Shown here: in pieces, positions 45,318 through 53,880 of the stretch
Position numbering within the stretch: the stretch's first letter is position 1
Layout: each line of letters starts with the position of its first letter
Assembly: GCF_022919575.1 (NCBI RefSeq)
Contig: NZ_CP095071.1
Span: forward strand, 1,736,001-1,800,000
Length of the DNA: 64,000 nucleotides
Direction: 5' to 3'
From: Gracilibacillus salinarum
GTDB lineage: Bacteria > Bacillota > Bacilli > Bacillales > Amphibacillaceae
Notes under the pieces: model-generated
The model's database searches: none
What the model was told of the DNA's origin: nothing
The model's input: the letters and a program-made list of their open reading frames with translations, nothing else
Program-made: the position numbers and the translations under genes

Positions 45318-46286
45318 TTGAATAAAGGATTATTGTGGCTTTTATTTTCTTTTTTATTTTTAGCAGGGTGTGGATTACTTAGTTCAACGGACCCACAATT
45401 CTCAAGAGAAAAATATGATAGATGGTATGATAAAGAAGAATATCAAAAAGCCTTGAACCATGTCAATGAACGTTTAGAAAGCTATCCAGAAGATCCGCTT
45501 TTATGGAATGAAAAAGGTTATATTCTTATTAACATGGAGCAATACAGTGAAGCATTAGTACCATTAGAGAAAGCAATTGAAATTGATGCAGAATCAGACA
45601 GCGCCTATAATAATAAAGCATTGGTATATAATGAAACTGGAGAATACGAGCAAGCAATTGTAGCAGCTCAAAAAGCTATTGACCTTAGTGAAGAAGAACC
45701 AGAACAATTTATTAATATGGGTAACGCATTATCTTTTCTGGAAAGAGATGAAAAAGCGTTAGAGTACTTCAATAAAGCATTAGCAATTGATGCAAATGCT
45801 CCTTATGCTCAATATGGTAAAGGAGTATCATTATACTTCTTAGGTAAATATGAAGAAGGCATTCCTTACTTTGAAAATTTTCTTCATTCCTATCCAAATG
45901 ATATTGATGCTTTATGGTACCTTGTTTATTCGCATGATACCTTAGGCGATTATATGGAAACGATCCCTTATTTAAATCAGATCATTGATCATCAGAATGA
46001 TAATCCGATTAATACGATGGACTATAAGGGTTTGATGTTAACTTACGCAGGTAAATGGGATGAAGCGGCTACCGTTTATAATGGAATCATCGAGCAATAC
46101 CCCCGTGAAGCTATTGGATATTATGGAAAAGGAGTTCTCCAGATTCAAAAAGGACAGACAGACAATGGATTACAATCTTTAGAGCAAGCGGTCTCTCTAG
46201 ATAATAGTTTGAAGGACACTGCTTATAATGATCCCTTGTTGTCTAGTGTTTATCAGCATGAACTGTTTAAGAGTATTGTAGAATAA
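45318..46286 (+). CDS. TPR-repeat lipoprotein
   Basis: A 322-residue exported scaffold-type protein. The lipoprotein signal is KGLLWLLFSFLFLAGC, lipid-modified at the cysteine near residue 17. Six or more tetratricopeptide repeats follow, for example PLLWNEKGYILINMEQYSEALVPLEKAI and AYNNKALVYNETGEYEQAIVAAQKAI. It starts with TTG at 45318 behind TAGGAGTGG; the longer frame upstream would bury the signal peptide. It may mediate protein contacts at the membrane surface; no partner gene is evident. Confidence 0.85.
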   Translation: MNKGLLWLLFSFLFLAGCGLLSSTDPQFSREKYDRWYDKEEYQKALNHVNERLESYPEDPLLWNEKGYILINMEQYSEALVPLEKAIEIDAESDSAYNNKALVYNETGEYEQAIVAAQKAIDLSEEEPEQFINMGNALSFLERDEKALEYFNKALAIDANAPYAQYGKGVSLYFLGKYEEGIPYFENFLHSYPNDIDALWYLVYSHDTLGDYMETIPYLNQIIDHQNDNPINTMDYKGLMLTYAGKWDEAATVYNGIIEQYPREAIGYYGKGVLQIQKGQTDNGLQSLEQAVSLDNSLKDTAYNDPLLSSVYQHELFKSIVE

Positions 46287-46643
46287 TAGTGATCATTCGC
46301 TTTAAAATAATGACATGACTATAAGTGAGAAGGAATATGCCTTCTCACTTAACTATACCCATAAATTTAAAAACTGTTGATTTCATTTTTTCTTCTGAAA
46401 TAACACTTTCTACTAATTAATCACATTTTACAAAGTCTGCCGCTCCATTTGACTTAACTTCCTCTCGTTTGATTTCTTATTTTTTTATCTCCTTATTAAT
46501 TTCAACATGTATAGCAACGAGCAAGTTGTTTCATTTATTGTTCCGCTATTAAATTCATTTAGGTCTATAGATGTTATACATTGATACTTTTAGGGTAATA
46601 TTCCTATATTGAGCATTTACTACATTAAAAAGGGGACAAACAA
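46287..46643. other. Intergenic stretch with a hairpin
   Basis: An 11-bp perfect stem AAGTGAGAAGG/CCTTCTCACTT (46323-46350) follows the TPR gene but lacks a good T-run. The rest is AT-rich and contains no supported gene. The DUF1295 operon promoter should be near the right end. Confidence 0.5.
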
Positions 46644-47405
46644 TTGCTAATACTAAGTATCATTTTAATTTTATATTTATTTATGTTGATCGGCTGGCTA
46701 GTCGCAGTAAAGAAAGACAATTTTGGACTAGTCGACTGTTTTTGGGGTATTACATTTATCATTACTTCAGTCGTAACGTTAATTTTTACGAAAAATATAA
46801 ACATCGTTTCCGTTTCAATTACTTTATTTGTTACTATTTGGGGCGTTAGATTAAGTGGTTATCTATTCGCCAGAAATTGGAATAGCCAGGAAGATTATCG
46901 TTATCAAAACATGCGAAAGAAATGGAAAAACCCTAAAATCACTGCGCTTTTTCGCGTTTTTCTATTACAGGCAACCATCTCCCTCTTCTTCTCATTAGGA
47001 ATTATCTTAGGTATTTTGTATTCTGATGAACCATTCTCTCATGTACCGTTATATATCGGGATAATGATTTGGATTATTGGATTTATATTTGAAAGTGTCG
47101 GAGACTACCAATTAAAACAACATCGAACAAAAAACGCTGGGACTATCATTACCCATGGGTTATGGAAGTATACAAGACACCCTAACTACTTTGGAGAAGC
47201 GGTAATGTGGTATGGTATTTCAATGATGGCCAGCAGCCATCCAATGGGGCTTGTATCCTTTGTCAGTCCACTTTTACTTACCTTTTTCTTATTAAAAATC
47301 TCAGGTGTCCCTTTATTAGAGAAAAAATTAAAAACGAAAAAAGGTTATCTGACCTATATGAGAAGAACGAATAAATTTATACCAGGACCACCAAAAAATG
47401 ATTAA
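46644..47405 (+). CDS. DUF1295 membrane protein (steroid 5-alpha-reductase-like)
   Basis: A 253-residue protein with six or seven membrane helices. It has the DUF1295 features NWNSQEDYRYQNMRKKW, a long helix array and the C-terminal GLWKYTRHPNYFGEAVMWYG, the NADPH-binding-like motif shared with steroid reductases and isoprenyl methyltransferases. The TTG at 46644 lies behind AAAAAGGGGAC. It overlaps the next gene by 8 bases, so it is the first gene of a three-gene operon. The substrate is unknown. Confidence 0.88.
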   Translation: MLILSIILILYLFMLIGWLVAVKKDNFGLVDCFWGITFIITSVVTLIFTKNINIVSVSITLFVTIWGVRLSGYLFARNWNSQEDYRYQNMRKKWKNPKITALFRVFLLQATISLFFSLGIILGILYSDEPFSHVPLYIGIMIWIIGFIFESVGDYQLKQHRTKNAGTIITHGLWKYTRHPNYFGEAVMWYGISMMASSHPMGLVSFVSPLLLTFFLLKISGVPLLEKKLKTKKGYLTYMRRTNKFIPGPPKND

Positions 47406-47799
47406 AACAAGAATATTATATATACTTCTAAGCTATGTGGTCTACATTCTGTTAGATGGAATCTGGTTAAGTGTTATGGGACCCCTTCTATATCAAGATT
47501 TATTACAAGGGGTTATAAACACTACCCCACCAATTTGGCAAGCACTGGTCTTTTTCGCTCTATATAGCATATGTATGCATGTCCTGGTTTTGGACAGGTT
47601 GCAATATACCCGATCCCGTTTATGGAAGGCAGCGATTTTTGGTTTTGTAGCTTACGGTACATATGGAATGACCAATTATATGACAATCGAAGAATGGCCA
47701 CGTACTATCCTCATAATTGATATCGCTTGGGGAATGATTGTTACTGTCTTAATATATCTAGTAACCAGCTTAGTCTACACCAGGAGGAAAAACGTATGA
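47398..47799 (+). CDS. DUF2177 membrane protein
   Basis: A 133-residue protein with four membrane helices. DUF2177 features include LLDGIWLSVMGPLLYQDLL, FGFVAYGTYGMTNYMTIEEWP and a final IDIAWGMIVTVLIYLVTSL. In many bacteria DUF2177 and DUF1295 genes sit together, as here, suggesting a shared lipid-related role (inference). It overlaps its neighbours on both sides. Confidence 0.88.
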   Translation: MIKTRILYILLSYVVYILLDGIWLSVMGPLLYQDLLQGVINTTPPIWQALVFFALYSICMHVLVLDRLQYTRSRLWKAAIFGFVAYGTYGMTNYMTIEEWPRTILIIDIAWGMIVTVLIYLVTSLVYTRRKNV

Positions 47800-48617
47800 A
47801 ATTAGCATTTGTATTTGATAGCACCGTATTAATTCCTGAATATGTTCCTTTTGACTATTGTATAGTTCCATTGCATATAACGTTTCAAGAGGAACATGGG
47901 AAAACTACGGTACCATCTGATCATAAAAATATCTATCAATCTATTCGCGAAGCATCCAATATACCAAAAACGGCTCAACCTTCACCACAGGCATTCGCTG
48001 AAGCTTTTGCTGACCTTGCAGAAAAAGGCTATGATACCATCGTTACCATTACGATGTCCTCTGAGTTATCGGGGACATATAATAGTTCCAGTATTGCCGA
48101 GGTTCCAGATAGTTTAAATGTGTATATGATTGATTCTAAATATGTCTCGTACCCGATTTACGATATGGCGTTGCGCATCCATCAATTAGCATTAGAAGAT
48201 GAAAAGAATGTATCAGAAATAGTTGAGCAGGCCCGAGATTGGCATCAAGATTACCAAAGTATAATCTGTGTTAATTCATTAGAGAATTTGCGTCAAAGCG
48301 GAAGAATGAACCGATTTACATATTTAATAGGTTCTAAGCTTCATATTAAACCAGTAGTAGAAATTAAAAATGGAAAACTCTCTCTTGTTAAAAAAATACG
48401 CACAATTAATCATGCAATTGATTACGCAATATCCACCATTCCTAACCATATAAAGGTCTTATATATTCTTCATTGTGATGATGAAAAGGTAGCTCTTGAA
48501 ATTAAAAAAAGGTTATTTAAAGATGGGAAAAAGCCTGAAATAATCGTTGATAAACTAACTCCAATTATCGGCATTCATGGTGGTATTGGATCTTTTGCTT
48601 TAGCTTATCGAAAATGA
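47796..48617 (+). CDS. DegV family fatty-acid-binding protein
   Basis: A 273-residue cytoplasmic protein of the DegV/FakB type, which binds fatty acids and, in better-studied relatives, presents them to a kinase (family knowledge). Seen here: FVFDSTVLIPEY at the start, TAQPSPQAFAEAF, the conserved TITMSSELSGTYNS ligand loop and the C-terminal GIHGGIGSFALAY. The start at 47796 overlaps the previous stop (ATGA) with AGGAGGAAA upstream. The grouping with two membrane proteins of possible lipid function suggests a lipid-handling operon. Confidence 0.9.
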   Translation: MKLAFVFDSTVLIPEYVPFDYCIVPLHITFQEEHGKTTVPSDHKNIYQSIREASNIPKTAQPSPQAFAEAFADLAEKGYDTIVTITMSSELSGTYNSSSIAEVPDSLNVYMIDSKYVSYPIYDMALRIHQLALEDEKNVSEIVEQARDWHQDYQSIICVNSLENLRQSGRMNRFTYLIGSKLHIKPVVEIKNGKLSLVKKIRTINHAIDYAISTIPNHIKVLYILHCDDEKVALEIKKRLFKDGKKPEIIVDKLTPIIGIHGGIGSFALAYRK

Positions 48618-48803
48618 AGCATCCATCGCCTTTCAATACTTTGTCCAATCACGCATGGGAGAGTAATCTTAAATGAGATTATTCTTCAAAACTAAACGGT
48701 TTGAACAAATCGGTATGGATCATGTTAAACCTTACGAAGACGATACAAGAGAGCATCAAGCCATGACATCACAAAAAGCAAATTTTTCGAACGTCACAAT
48801 ATT

Positions 48804-48849
48804 AAAAAGTCCAATTTCTTTCTGTTAGCATGAAGAAATTGGACTTTTT
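48804..48849 (+). terminator. Terminator of the DUF1295-DUF2177-degV operon
   Basis: A 17-bp perfect stem AAAAAGTCCAATTTCTT/AAGAAATTGGACTTTTT with a 12-base loop and T-rich ends on both strands. It is 187 bases after degV. Confidence 0.85.
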
Positions 48850-48943
48850 CGTTATATAGTTATCTATGCTTTTTTCTCATCATTTCAATCTTACTTCATT
48901 TTAAATTCCTATTTTTAGTAAGAACCTATTATATCTTTAGCAA

Positions 48944-49145
48944 CTAACCATTTCTCAATTTTATAAAATATTTAACAAGCATTGATATTCCAGTAAAAAA
49001 GAAAAGAATTAATAGAAAAATAGAAAAGCCATTATTAGAAATATCTTATAAGGTTTGTATTTCTTATATATAAAAATAGAAAAAACGCACAGAATCCACA
49101 TATACTACTTATCAGATAGAGGTTTGCTTCTATCTTATTTCTCAT
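48944..49145 (-). pseudogene. Frameshifted two-helix small membrane protein
   Basis: From the ATG at 49145, with GGAGGGA upstream, a frame gives 36 residues with one membrane helix (LYLISSICGFCAFFLFLYI) and stops at 49035. A second helix (FSIFLLILFFFTGISMLVKYFI) continues in another frame to a stop at 48944. A one-base shift near 49045 would join them into about 66 residues, the size of small immunity-like or accessory membrane proteins. I do not recognise the family. It lies 575 bases from the peptide cluster on the other strand. Confidence 0.45.
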
Positions 49146-49516
49146 GATATTCCCTCCAAAGTAATACTTTCTAGAATTCACCTGTATTTTATTAGAAAAA
49201 TTTCTAAAAATGAAAATTCATTAATTTTTATGTTGCGACAGTAGTATCGTTGTTCACTATTTTTTCCTAGCCGTGTATTTACCGGCAATCACTGCCTCAT
49301 TCGATAGATTTTTAATAGTTATCGCCTCTTTCATCATGATGTTACATCCTACTTTAAACGACAGATAACCGTTTATCAATAGACCAGTTTTTATTTTAAT
49401 TATTTAACGATGCAACTTTACTAGTTGATCATCTTTCAGATAATAAAAAAATAGCTTCCAAGGGGGGCATTAGAAAAGCTGTTTGCCCTCATCCTATAGC
49501 AGAGGCATCGTTTTTC

Positions 49517-49588
49517 TTATACTTGTTACATCATATATTTTCACTATATCCAACTGCACCTTCGCTAACATATTATGCTTTCCTAACG
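49517..49588. repeat. Dispersed repeat family 2, copy c
   Basis: TTATACTTGTTACA, ATTTTCACTATATCC, TTCGCTAACATATTATGC and TTTCCTAACG match copies a and b. It lies just upstream of the peptide cluster. Confidence 0.6.
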
Positions 49589-49720
49589 AACCTTAACCAG
49601 TCTCCCCCTCTCCCTTTTACAAAAATATAACTTCTTTTTCAAAAAATTAAAATAAAAGTGATCCAAAAACGATCTATAAACAATAGCTTAATAGAAATAA
49701 TGAAAGAGAGGTGAACACAA

Positions 49721-49813
49721 ATGACTGACGTTACTCAAATTTTAAGTGACATTTTAGGCGATAGTGTGAATGACTCTGGAAATATTTCAATCGACGTAAG
49801 TGACTTACTTTAA
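49721..49813 (+). CDS. Tandem acidic peptide 1
   Basis: A 30-residue peptide, first of four paralogues. It has TQILSD (residues 5-10), a Gly/Asp/Asn/Ser-rich middle and an ending IDVSDLL. It carries six Asp and no basic, cysteine or aromatic residue. GAGAGGTGA precedes the ATG. It is the most diverged member, ending VSDLL rather than LSDIL. The peptide has no signal sequence, double-glycine leader or known precursor motif. The family is not known to me; with the exporter downstream, a secreted acidic peptide is the simplest guess. Confidence 0.8.
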   Translation: MTDVTQILSDILGDSVNDSGNISIDVSDLL

Positions 49814-49851
49814 AACGAAAAAGAAATAAAAATGCTAAAGGAGATGAGCAA

Positions 49852-49944
49852 ATGTTAGACGTAACTCAAATTCTAAGCGATGTATTGAATGATAGTGGAA
49901 ATGATACAGGTAATGTAGATTTTGATTTAAGCAACATTCTTTAA
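49852..49944 (+). CDS. Tandem acidic peptide 2
   Basis: A 30-residue paralogue: DVTQILSDVLN at the start, SGNDTGN in the middle and DFDLSNIL at the end. It has its own AAAGGAGAT site and lies 38 bases after peptide 1. It has the only aromatic residue (one Phe) in the family. Codons differ from peptides 3 and 4 at many silent positions while the protein pattern is held, which supports translation. Confidence 0.82.
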   Translation: MLDVTQILSDVLNDSGNDTGNVDFDLSNIL

Positions 49945-49976
49945 GGAAGCAGCTAATAGAGAGGGAGTGACCAAAA

Positions 49977-50066
49977 ATGGATATTACTCAAATTCTTAGT
50001 GATGTATTGAATGGAAGCGGAAATGATACAGGTAATGTTGATATCGATCTAAGCGATATTCTATAA
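49977..50066 (+). CDS. Tandem acidic peptide 3
   Basis: A 29-residue paralogue with DITQILSDVLN, GSGNDTGN and VDIDLSDIL. GAGGGAGTGA precedes the ATG; the gap to peptide 2 is 32 bases. The LSD(V/I)L pattern occurs near both ends, suggesting two short amphipathic helices joined by a Gly/Asn/Asp turn. It is identical to peptide 4 at 27 of 29 residues. Confidence 0.85.
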   Translation: MDITQILSDVLNGSGNDTGNVDIDLSDIL

Positions 50067-50095
50067 AACACAAACAAAAAGAGGAGTGAAAAAAC

Positions 50096-50185
50096 ATGGA
50101 TATTACTCAAATTCTTAGTGATATATTAAATGGAAGCGCAAATGATACAGGTAATGTTGATATCGATTTAAGTGACATTCTTTAA
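50096..50185 (+). CDS. Tandem acidic peptide 4
   Basis: A 29-residue paralogue differing from peptide 3 only at residues 10 (Ile for Val) and 15 (Ala for Gly). The two genes differ at several silent third positions in their last nine codons, the mark of selection on the peptide. GAGGAGTGA precedes the ATG; the gap to peptide 3 is 29 bases. A terminator begins 10 bases after the stop. Confidence 0.85.
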   Translation: MDITQILSDILNGSANDTGNVDIDLSDIL

Positions 50186-50195
50186 ATAACGTAGG

Positions 50196-50232
50196 AGGAG
50201 CAACTAATCAATCATTCAGTTGCTCCTTTTTT
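50196..50232 (+). terminator. Terminator between peptide genes and exporter
   Basis: AGGAGCAACT (50196-50205) and AGTTGCTCCT (50218-50227) pair perfectly, followed by TTTTTT. Partial read-through would give abundant peptide mRNA and less exporter mRNA, a layout common in bacteriocin and pheromone operons (general knowledge). Confidence 0.88.
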
Positions 50233-50259
50233 CAATTAGCGTAAGGTGGGAGAGAAAAA

Positions 50260-51962
50260 ATGAAAATATTTATAAAGAAGTTTGGACATCCATATAAAAA
50301 ACCAATTACTATCCTGTTACTATTACTGCTGCTTCAAGTAACAACGCAGCTGTTATTACCATCCATTATGGCCGTAATGGTAGATGAGGGAATCGTAAAC
50401 AATAATATTCCCAAAATACTATTAATGGGAATTATAATGTTAGCTGTAGCAGTACTCGGAGTTGGTTTTGCAATTGGTGCGAACTATTATATTTCTAAAG
50501 TTACGCAGCGTGTGGCGCGTGATGCTCGAAGCGATATGTTTTACACCATTGAACGATTACCTAGACAGCAATTTGAATCGTTTGGGGAATCTACTCTTAT
50601 CACCAGGACTACAAACGATATTATGCAAGTGATACAATTCCTAAACACGCTCTTACGAGTAGTTGTGATGGCACCAATGATGTTCGTTGGAGCATTGGTT
50701 TTGTCTTTATGGATGAACCCTACCCTTTCATTAGTCATTTTCACTTCTCTTCCTCTTCTTATTTTTTCCGTATGGTTTATTGCCAGAAAAGCCACACCCC
50801 TGTTTCATCGAATCAGAGATCAAGTAGATAAGATACACTTCGTCTTACGTGAAACATTAGCAGGAATGAAGGTTATAAAGCTTTATAAAAAAATCAGCGT
50901 GAAAAAAAACGATTCAAAGACACCAATTACAGTTACTATAATTTATCATTGTCTGTAAATAGACTAATGACATACTTAACACCTGCAATCATGTTAATTT
51001 TGAATTTTTCTATTTTAGTTATCGTCTGGGTGGGCAGCTCTCTGATTAGTAATGGGAATTTACAAGTTGGGCAGTTAATGGCATTTATTCAATATGCTAT
51101 TCAAATAATGTTTAGTGTTGTAATGGCTTCTGTTGCACTAACAGCTTACCCGAGAGCTTCTGTTTCAGCAAGCAGAATGATGGAAGTTTTGGATATAAAG
51201 CCTGGATCAGCCCAACCAATTAATAAACATATTCGCAAGCAAATAAAAGGAAAAAGTCTACAATTGAACGATGTAAGTTTTTACTATCCAGGTGCAGAAC
51301 AACCAGCTTTATCTAATATAAACATGACCATCAAGCCAAACAGAATAAACGCTATTGTAGGAGGTACCGGGTGCGGTAAATCAACATTACTTCAGTTATT
51401 ACTTAAATTTTATAAACCGACCTCTGGTTCCATTCATGCCGGATCGGTACCTCTTGAAGATTTTAAGGAAGCTGATTGGAGAAATGCTGTAGGATATGTT
51501 CCGCAAAAGAATCATTTGTTTACAGGGACAATGGAAGAGAATATCAGACTAGGAAACGTAACTGCAACAAATGAAGAATTACTAAACGCAATCGAAGATG
51601 CCAATTTACGACCGTTGATAGAAAGCTTTTCGAACAAACATCATACAAACCTAAAACCTAAAGCTGCTAATATGTCCGGGGGACAGAAGCAACGAGTTGC
51701 ACTTGCAAGAGCATTTATTTCAAATGCCCCGATATTAATGTTCGATGATAGCTTATCCGCATTAGATTTTAAGACTTCAGAGTATGTACAAGCTTCGTTC
51801 CGAAAGAATACTAATGTATCTACTATCATTGTAGCTAGCCAGGATATTCATGCAGTGAGTTATGCTGATCATATTGTGATTCTTGATAAAGGGAAAGTAG
51901 TCGCTAGTGGCTCCTATCAGCAATTAACTGCTGATGATTCGTTTCGTGTAAAGGAAGGATAA
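50260..51962 (+). pseudogene. ABC exporter half-transporter, first subunit, frameshifted
   Basis: Bases 50260-50958 encode the membrane half (six helices, 232 residues before an early stop). The rest, in another frame to 51962, holds the last membrane helices and the ATPase: GGTGCGKST, QKNHLFTGT, MSGGQKQR and MFDDSLSALD. The break is at A7 (50887-50893). One extra A would restore the reading IKLYKKNQREKKRFKDTNY into the downstream frame. The Walker B end is Asp-Asp rather than Asp-Glu, the degenerate site typical of one subunit of heterodimeric exporters of BmrC/TM287 type. It may be a recent mutation, a sequencing error or slippage-regulated. GGTGGGAG precedes the ATG. Confidence 0.88.
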
Positions 51963-51965
51963 GAC

Positions 51966-53732
51966 ATGACTAGAGATAAAAATACGTATAATAAGATTCA
52001 ACCTGTTATCAAACGATTACTGAACTATATAAAACCTTACAAACGGAAACTATTTTCAGTTGTTATATTCGCAGTGTGCAGTACTTCTTTTACTATTCTA
52101 AGTCCCGTTATTCTAGGGTTAGCTGTAACAGAATTATACGAAGGAGCAGTCCAGGGAAGTAAGGTGGATCTGCAGTATATCTTTCTGATAATTTGTCTGT
52201 TAGCAGTACTATACTTACTAAGTTCTGTATTCACCTACATGCAAGAATATCTTCTTATTGGTGTGACCCAAAAAATTATTTACACCCTTAGAAGTGAAGT
52301 GTATCAAAAGCTTTATAAATTGCCAATAACTTTTTTTGATCATACCAGTCATGGAGACATCCTCAGCAGGTCTATTAATGATATTGAGAAAATAAATAAT
52401 ACATTCAAGCAGATGATCAGTCAATTTCTCACATCCGTTATTTCATTACTAGGTATCATGCTTATCATGCTTTATATAAGTCCTCTTATAACGGGCGTTG
52501 TATTTCTCATTATTCCCGGGAGTATATTTATTACAAAGAAAATAGTGAAGAAATCTCAACTATATTTTAAAAATCAACAGAAGCTGTTAGGTAATCTAAA
52601 TGGTTTTGTGGAAGAATCATATACGGGACAGGAAACGATAAAGGCTTTTAATCTGGAAAATGATGCAGATGAGAATTTCCAAAAAAGAAATAACCTTTTA
52701 TACGAATATAGCTGGAAAGCACAGTATATATCCAGTACCATAACCCCTCTGCTAAAGCTTTTACAAAACATGGTGTATATTGTGGTATGCGTCCTTGGCA
52801 GTATTTTTGTCATAAATCAATTGATAACGTTGGGGAATATTCAAGCTTTTATTATGTATGTGCGTCAGTTCCAGCAGCCTGTTAATAAATTGGCTACGAT
52901 TATGAATACTATTCAGTCAACGATAGCTGCTTCCGAAAGGGTCTTTCAACTATTAGATGAGAAGGAACAGCCTCTATCTGCTAAAAAAAATGCTGACCAT
53001 TCTAGTCATAATAATGAATTTGTTCATTTTGAAAATGTAAGCTTCTCATATGACCATTCTTCATCTGTTATAAATAACGTAAATCTAAAAATAAATAAGG
53101 GCGAAACTGTTGCTATTATTGGGGAGAACGGGGCAGGTAAGTCAACATTATCTTTATTACTGCTTGGTCTGTTAGCACCAAGTGAAGGACGAATCCTGAT
53201 AGGTGGTAATAACATCCACCAAATAGAGGAGCAAGAGAAATTTGAATTATTTGGAACAGTATTCCAAGAAAATTGGCTGTTTAGCAGAAGCATCAGGGAA
53301 AATATCGCTTATGGCTCTAAAGCTGATGATGTAACGGATGAAGAGGTTATAAAAGCGGCAGAGTTAGCTCAAGCCGATTACTTTATTCGGAATTTACCTG
53401 ATGGCTACAACACCATCATTAATGAATCCGGATCTAACTTATCAGAGGGCGAAAAACAACTTATAGCAATTGCGCGAGCTGTTATGGCACAACCAGAAAT
53501 ATTAGTGCTCGACGAAGCCACTAGTCATGTTGATATGATGATGGATGAACGTATCCAAACTGGCTTACAAGGCTTAATGAGAGGACGAACAACGTTTATT
53601 ATTGCTCATCAACCATCGACAATAAAAACGGCTGATAGAATTATCGTCTTAGAAAATGGAGAGATAATCCAAGAAGGCAATCATGACGAATTATGGCAAA
53701 AGCATGGTTATTATAAAGATTTTATTAGCTGA
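51966..53732 (+). CDS. ABC exporter half-transporter, second subunit
   Basis: A 588-residue intact half-transporter: six membrane helices in the first 320 residues, then the ATPase with GENGAGKST (near 387), QENWLF, LSEGEKQ and the consensus LVLDEATSHVD. It has the catalytic Glu that the first subunit lacks, so the pair should form a heterodimer with one active site. There is no C39 peptidase domain, so it would export peptides without cleaving a double-glycine leader. It starts 3 bases after the first subunit and is probably the exporter of the upstream acidic peptides (inference); a drug pump of BmrCD type is the alternative. Confidence 0.92.
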   Translation: MTRDKNTYNKIQPVIKRLLNYIKPYKRKLFSVVIFAVCSTSFTILSPVILGLAVTELYEGAVQGSKVDLQYIFLIICLLAVLYLLSSVFTYMQEYLLIGVTQKIIYTLRSEVYQKLYKLPITFFDHTSHGDILSRSINDIEKINNTFKQMISQFLTSVISLLGIMLIMLYISPLITGVVFLIIPGSIFITKKIVKKSQLYFKNQQKLLGNLNGFVEESYTGQETIKAFNLENDADENFQKRNNLLYEYSWKAQYISSTITPLLKLLQNMVYIVVCVLGSIFVINQLITLGNIQAFIMYVRQFQQPVNKLATIMNTIQSTIAASERVFQLLDEKEQPLSAKKNADHSSHNNEFVHFENVSFSYDHSSSVINNVNLKINKGETVAIIGENGAGKSTLSLLLLGLLAPSEGRILIGGNNIHQIEEQEKFELFGTVFQENWLFSRSIRENIAYGSKADDVTDEEVIKAAELAQADYFIRNLPDGYNTIINESGSNLSEGEKQLIAIARAVMAQPEILVLDEATSHVDMMMDERIQTGLQGLMRGRTTFIIAHQPSTIKTADRIIVLENGEIIQEGNHDELWQKHGYYKDFIS

Positions 53733-53880
53733 AATCTGACAATCCGCTTATCGCTAGTCTACTAGTCTTAACCACCATTGCCTTTTTCCATCTAGGTAAA
53801 TGATCTGTGCAACCATAATATTTCAATAAGCCATAATTCTTTGGTAAACTGAAATATACTATTATTAAATAGGAGGTCAC

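Larger units (their letters stand above)
48618..49720. other. Intergenic region upstream of the peptide cluster
   Basis: It contains the degV-operon terminator (48804-48849), a frameshifted small membrane protein on the minus strand (48944-49145) and a family 2 repeat (49517-49588). Two short frames, at 48673 (51 codons, running into the terminator) and near 49333 minus (about 26 codons, a KEAITIKNLSNEAVIAG-like start), are too weak to call. The peptide-cluster promoter must lie near 49600-49700, but no clear boxes were found. Confidence 0.5.

Noticed and set aside
48673..48828. Possible 51-codon gene after degV
   Set aside because: Weak ribosome binding site, and the last codons are formed by the terminator stem; it may be a relic but cannot be supported.
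49255..49340. Short minus-strand frame resembling the start of a ribbon-helix-helix antitoxin
   Set aside because: Only about 26 codons, no clear ribosome binding site and no toxin beside it.
49721..50185. Peptide genes as BmrB-like regulatory leader peptides for the exporter
   Set aside because: Four paralogous genes with silent-site divergence and individual ribosome binding sites do not fit a single attenuator leader, though a dual role is not excluded.
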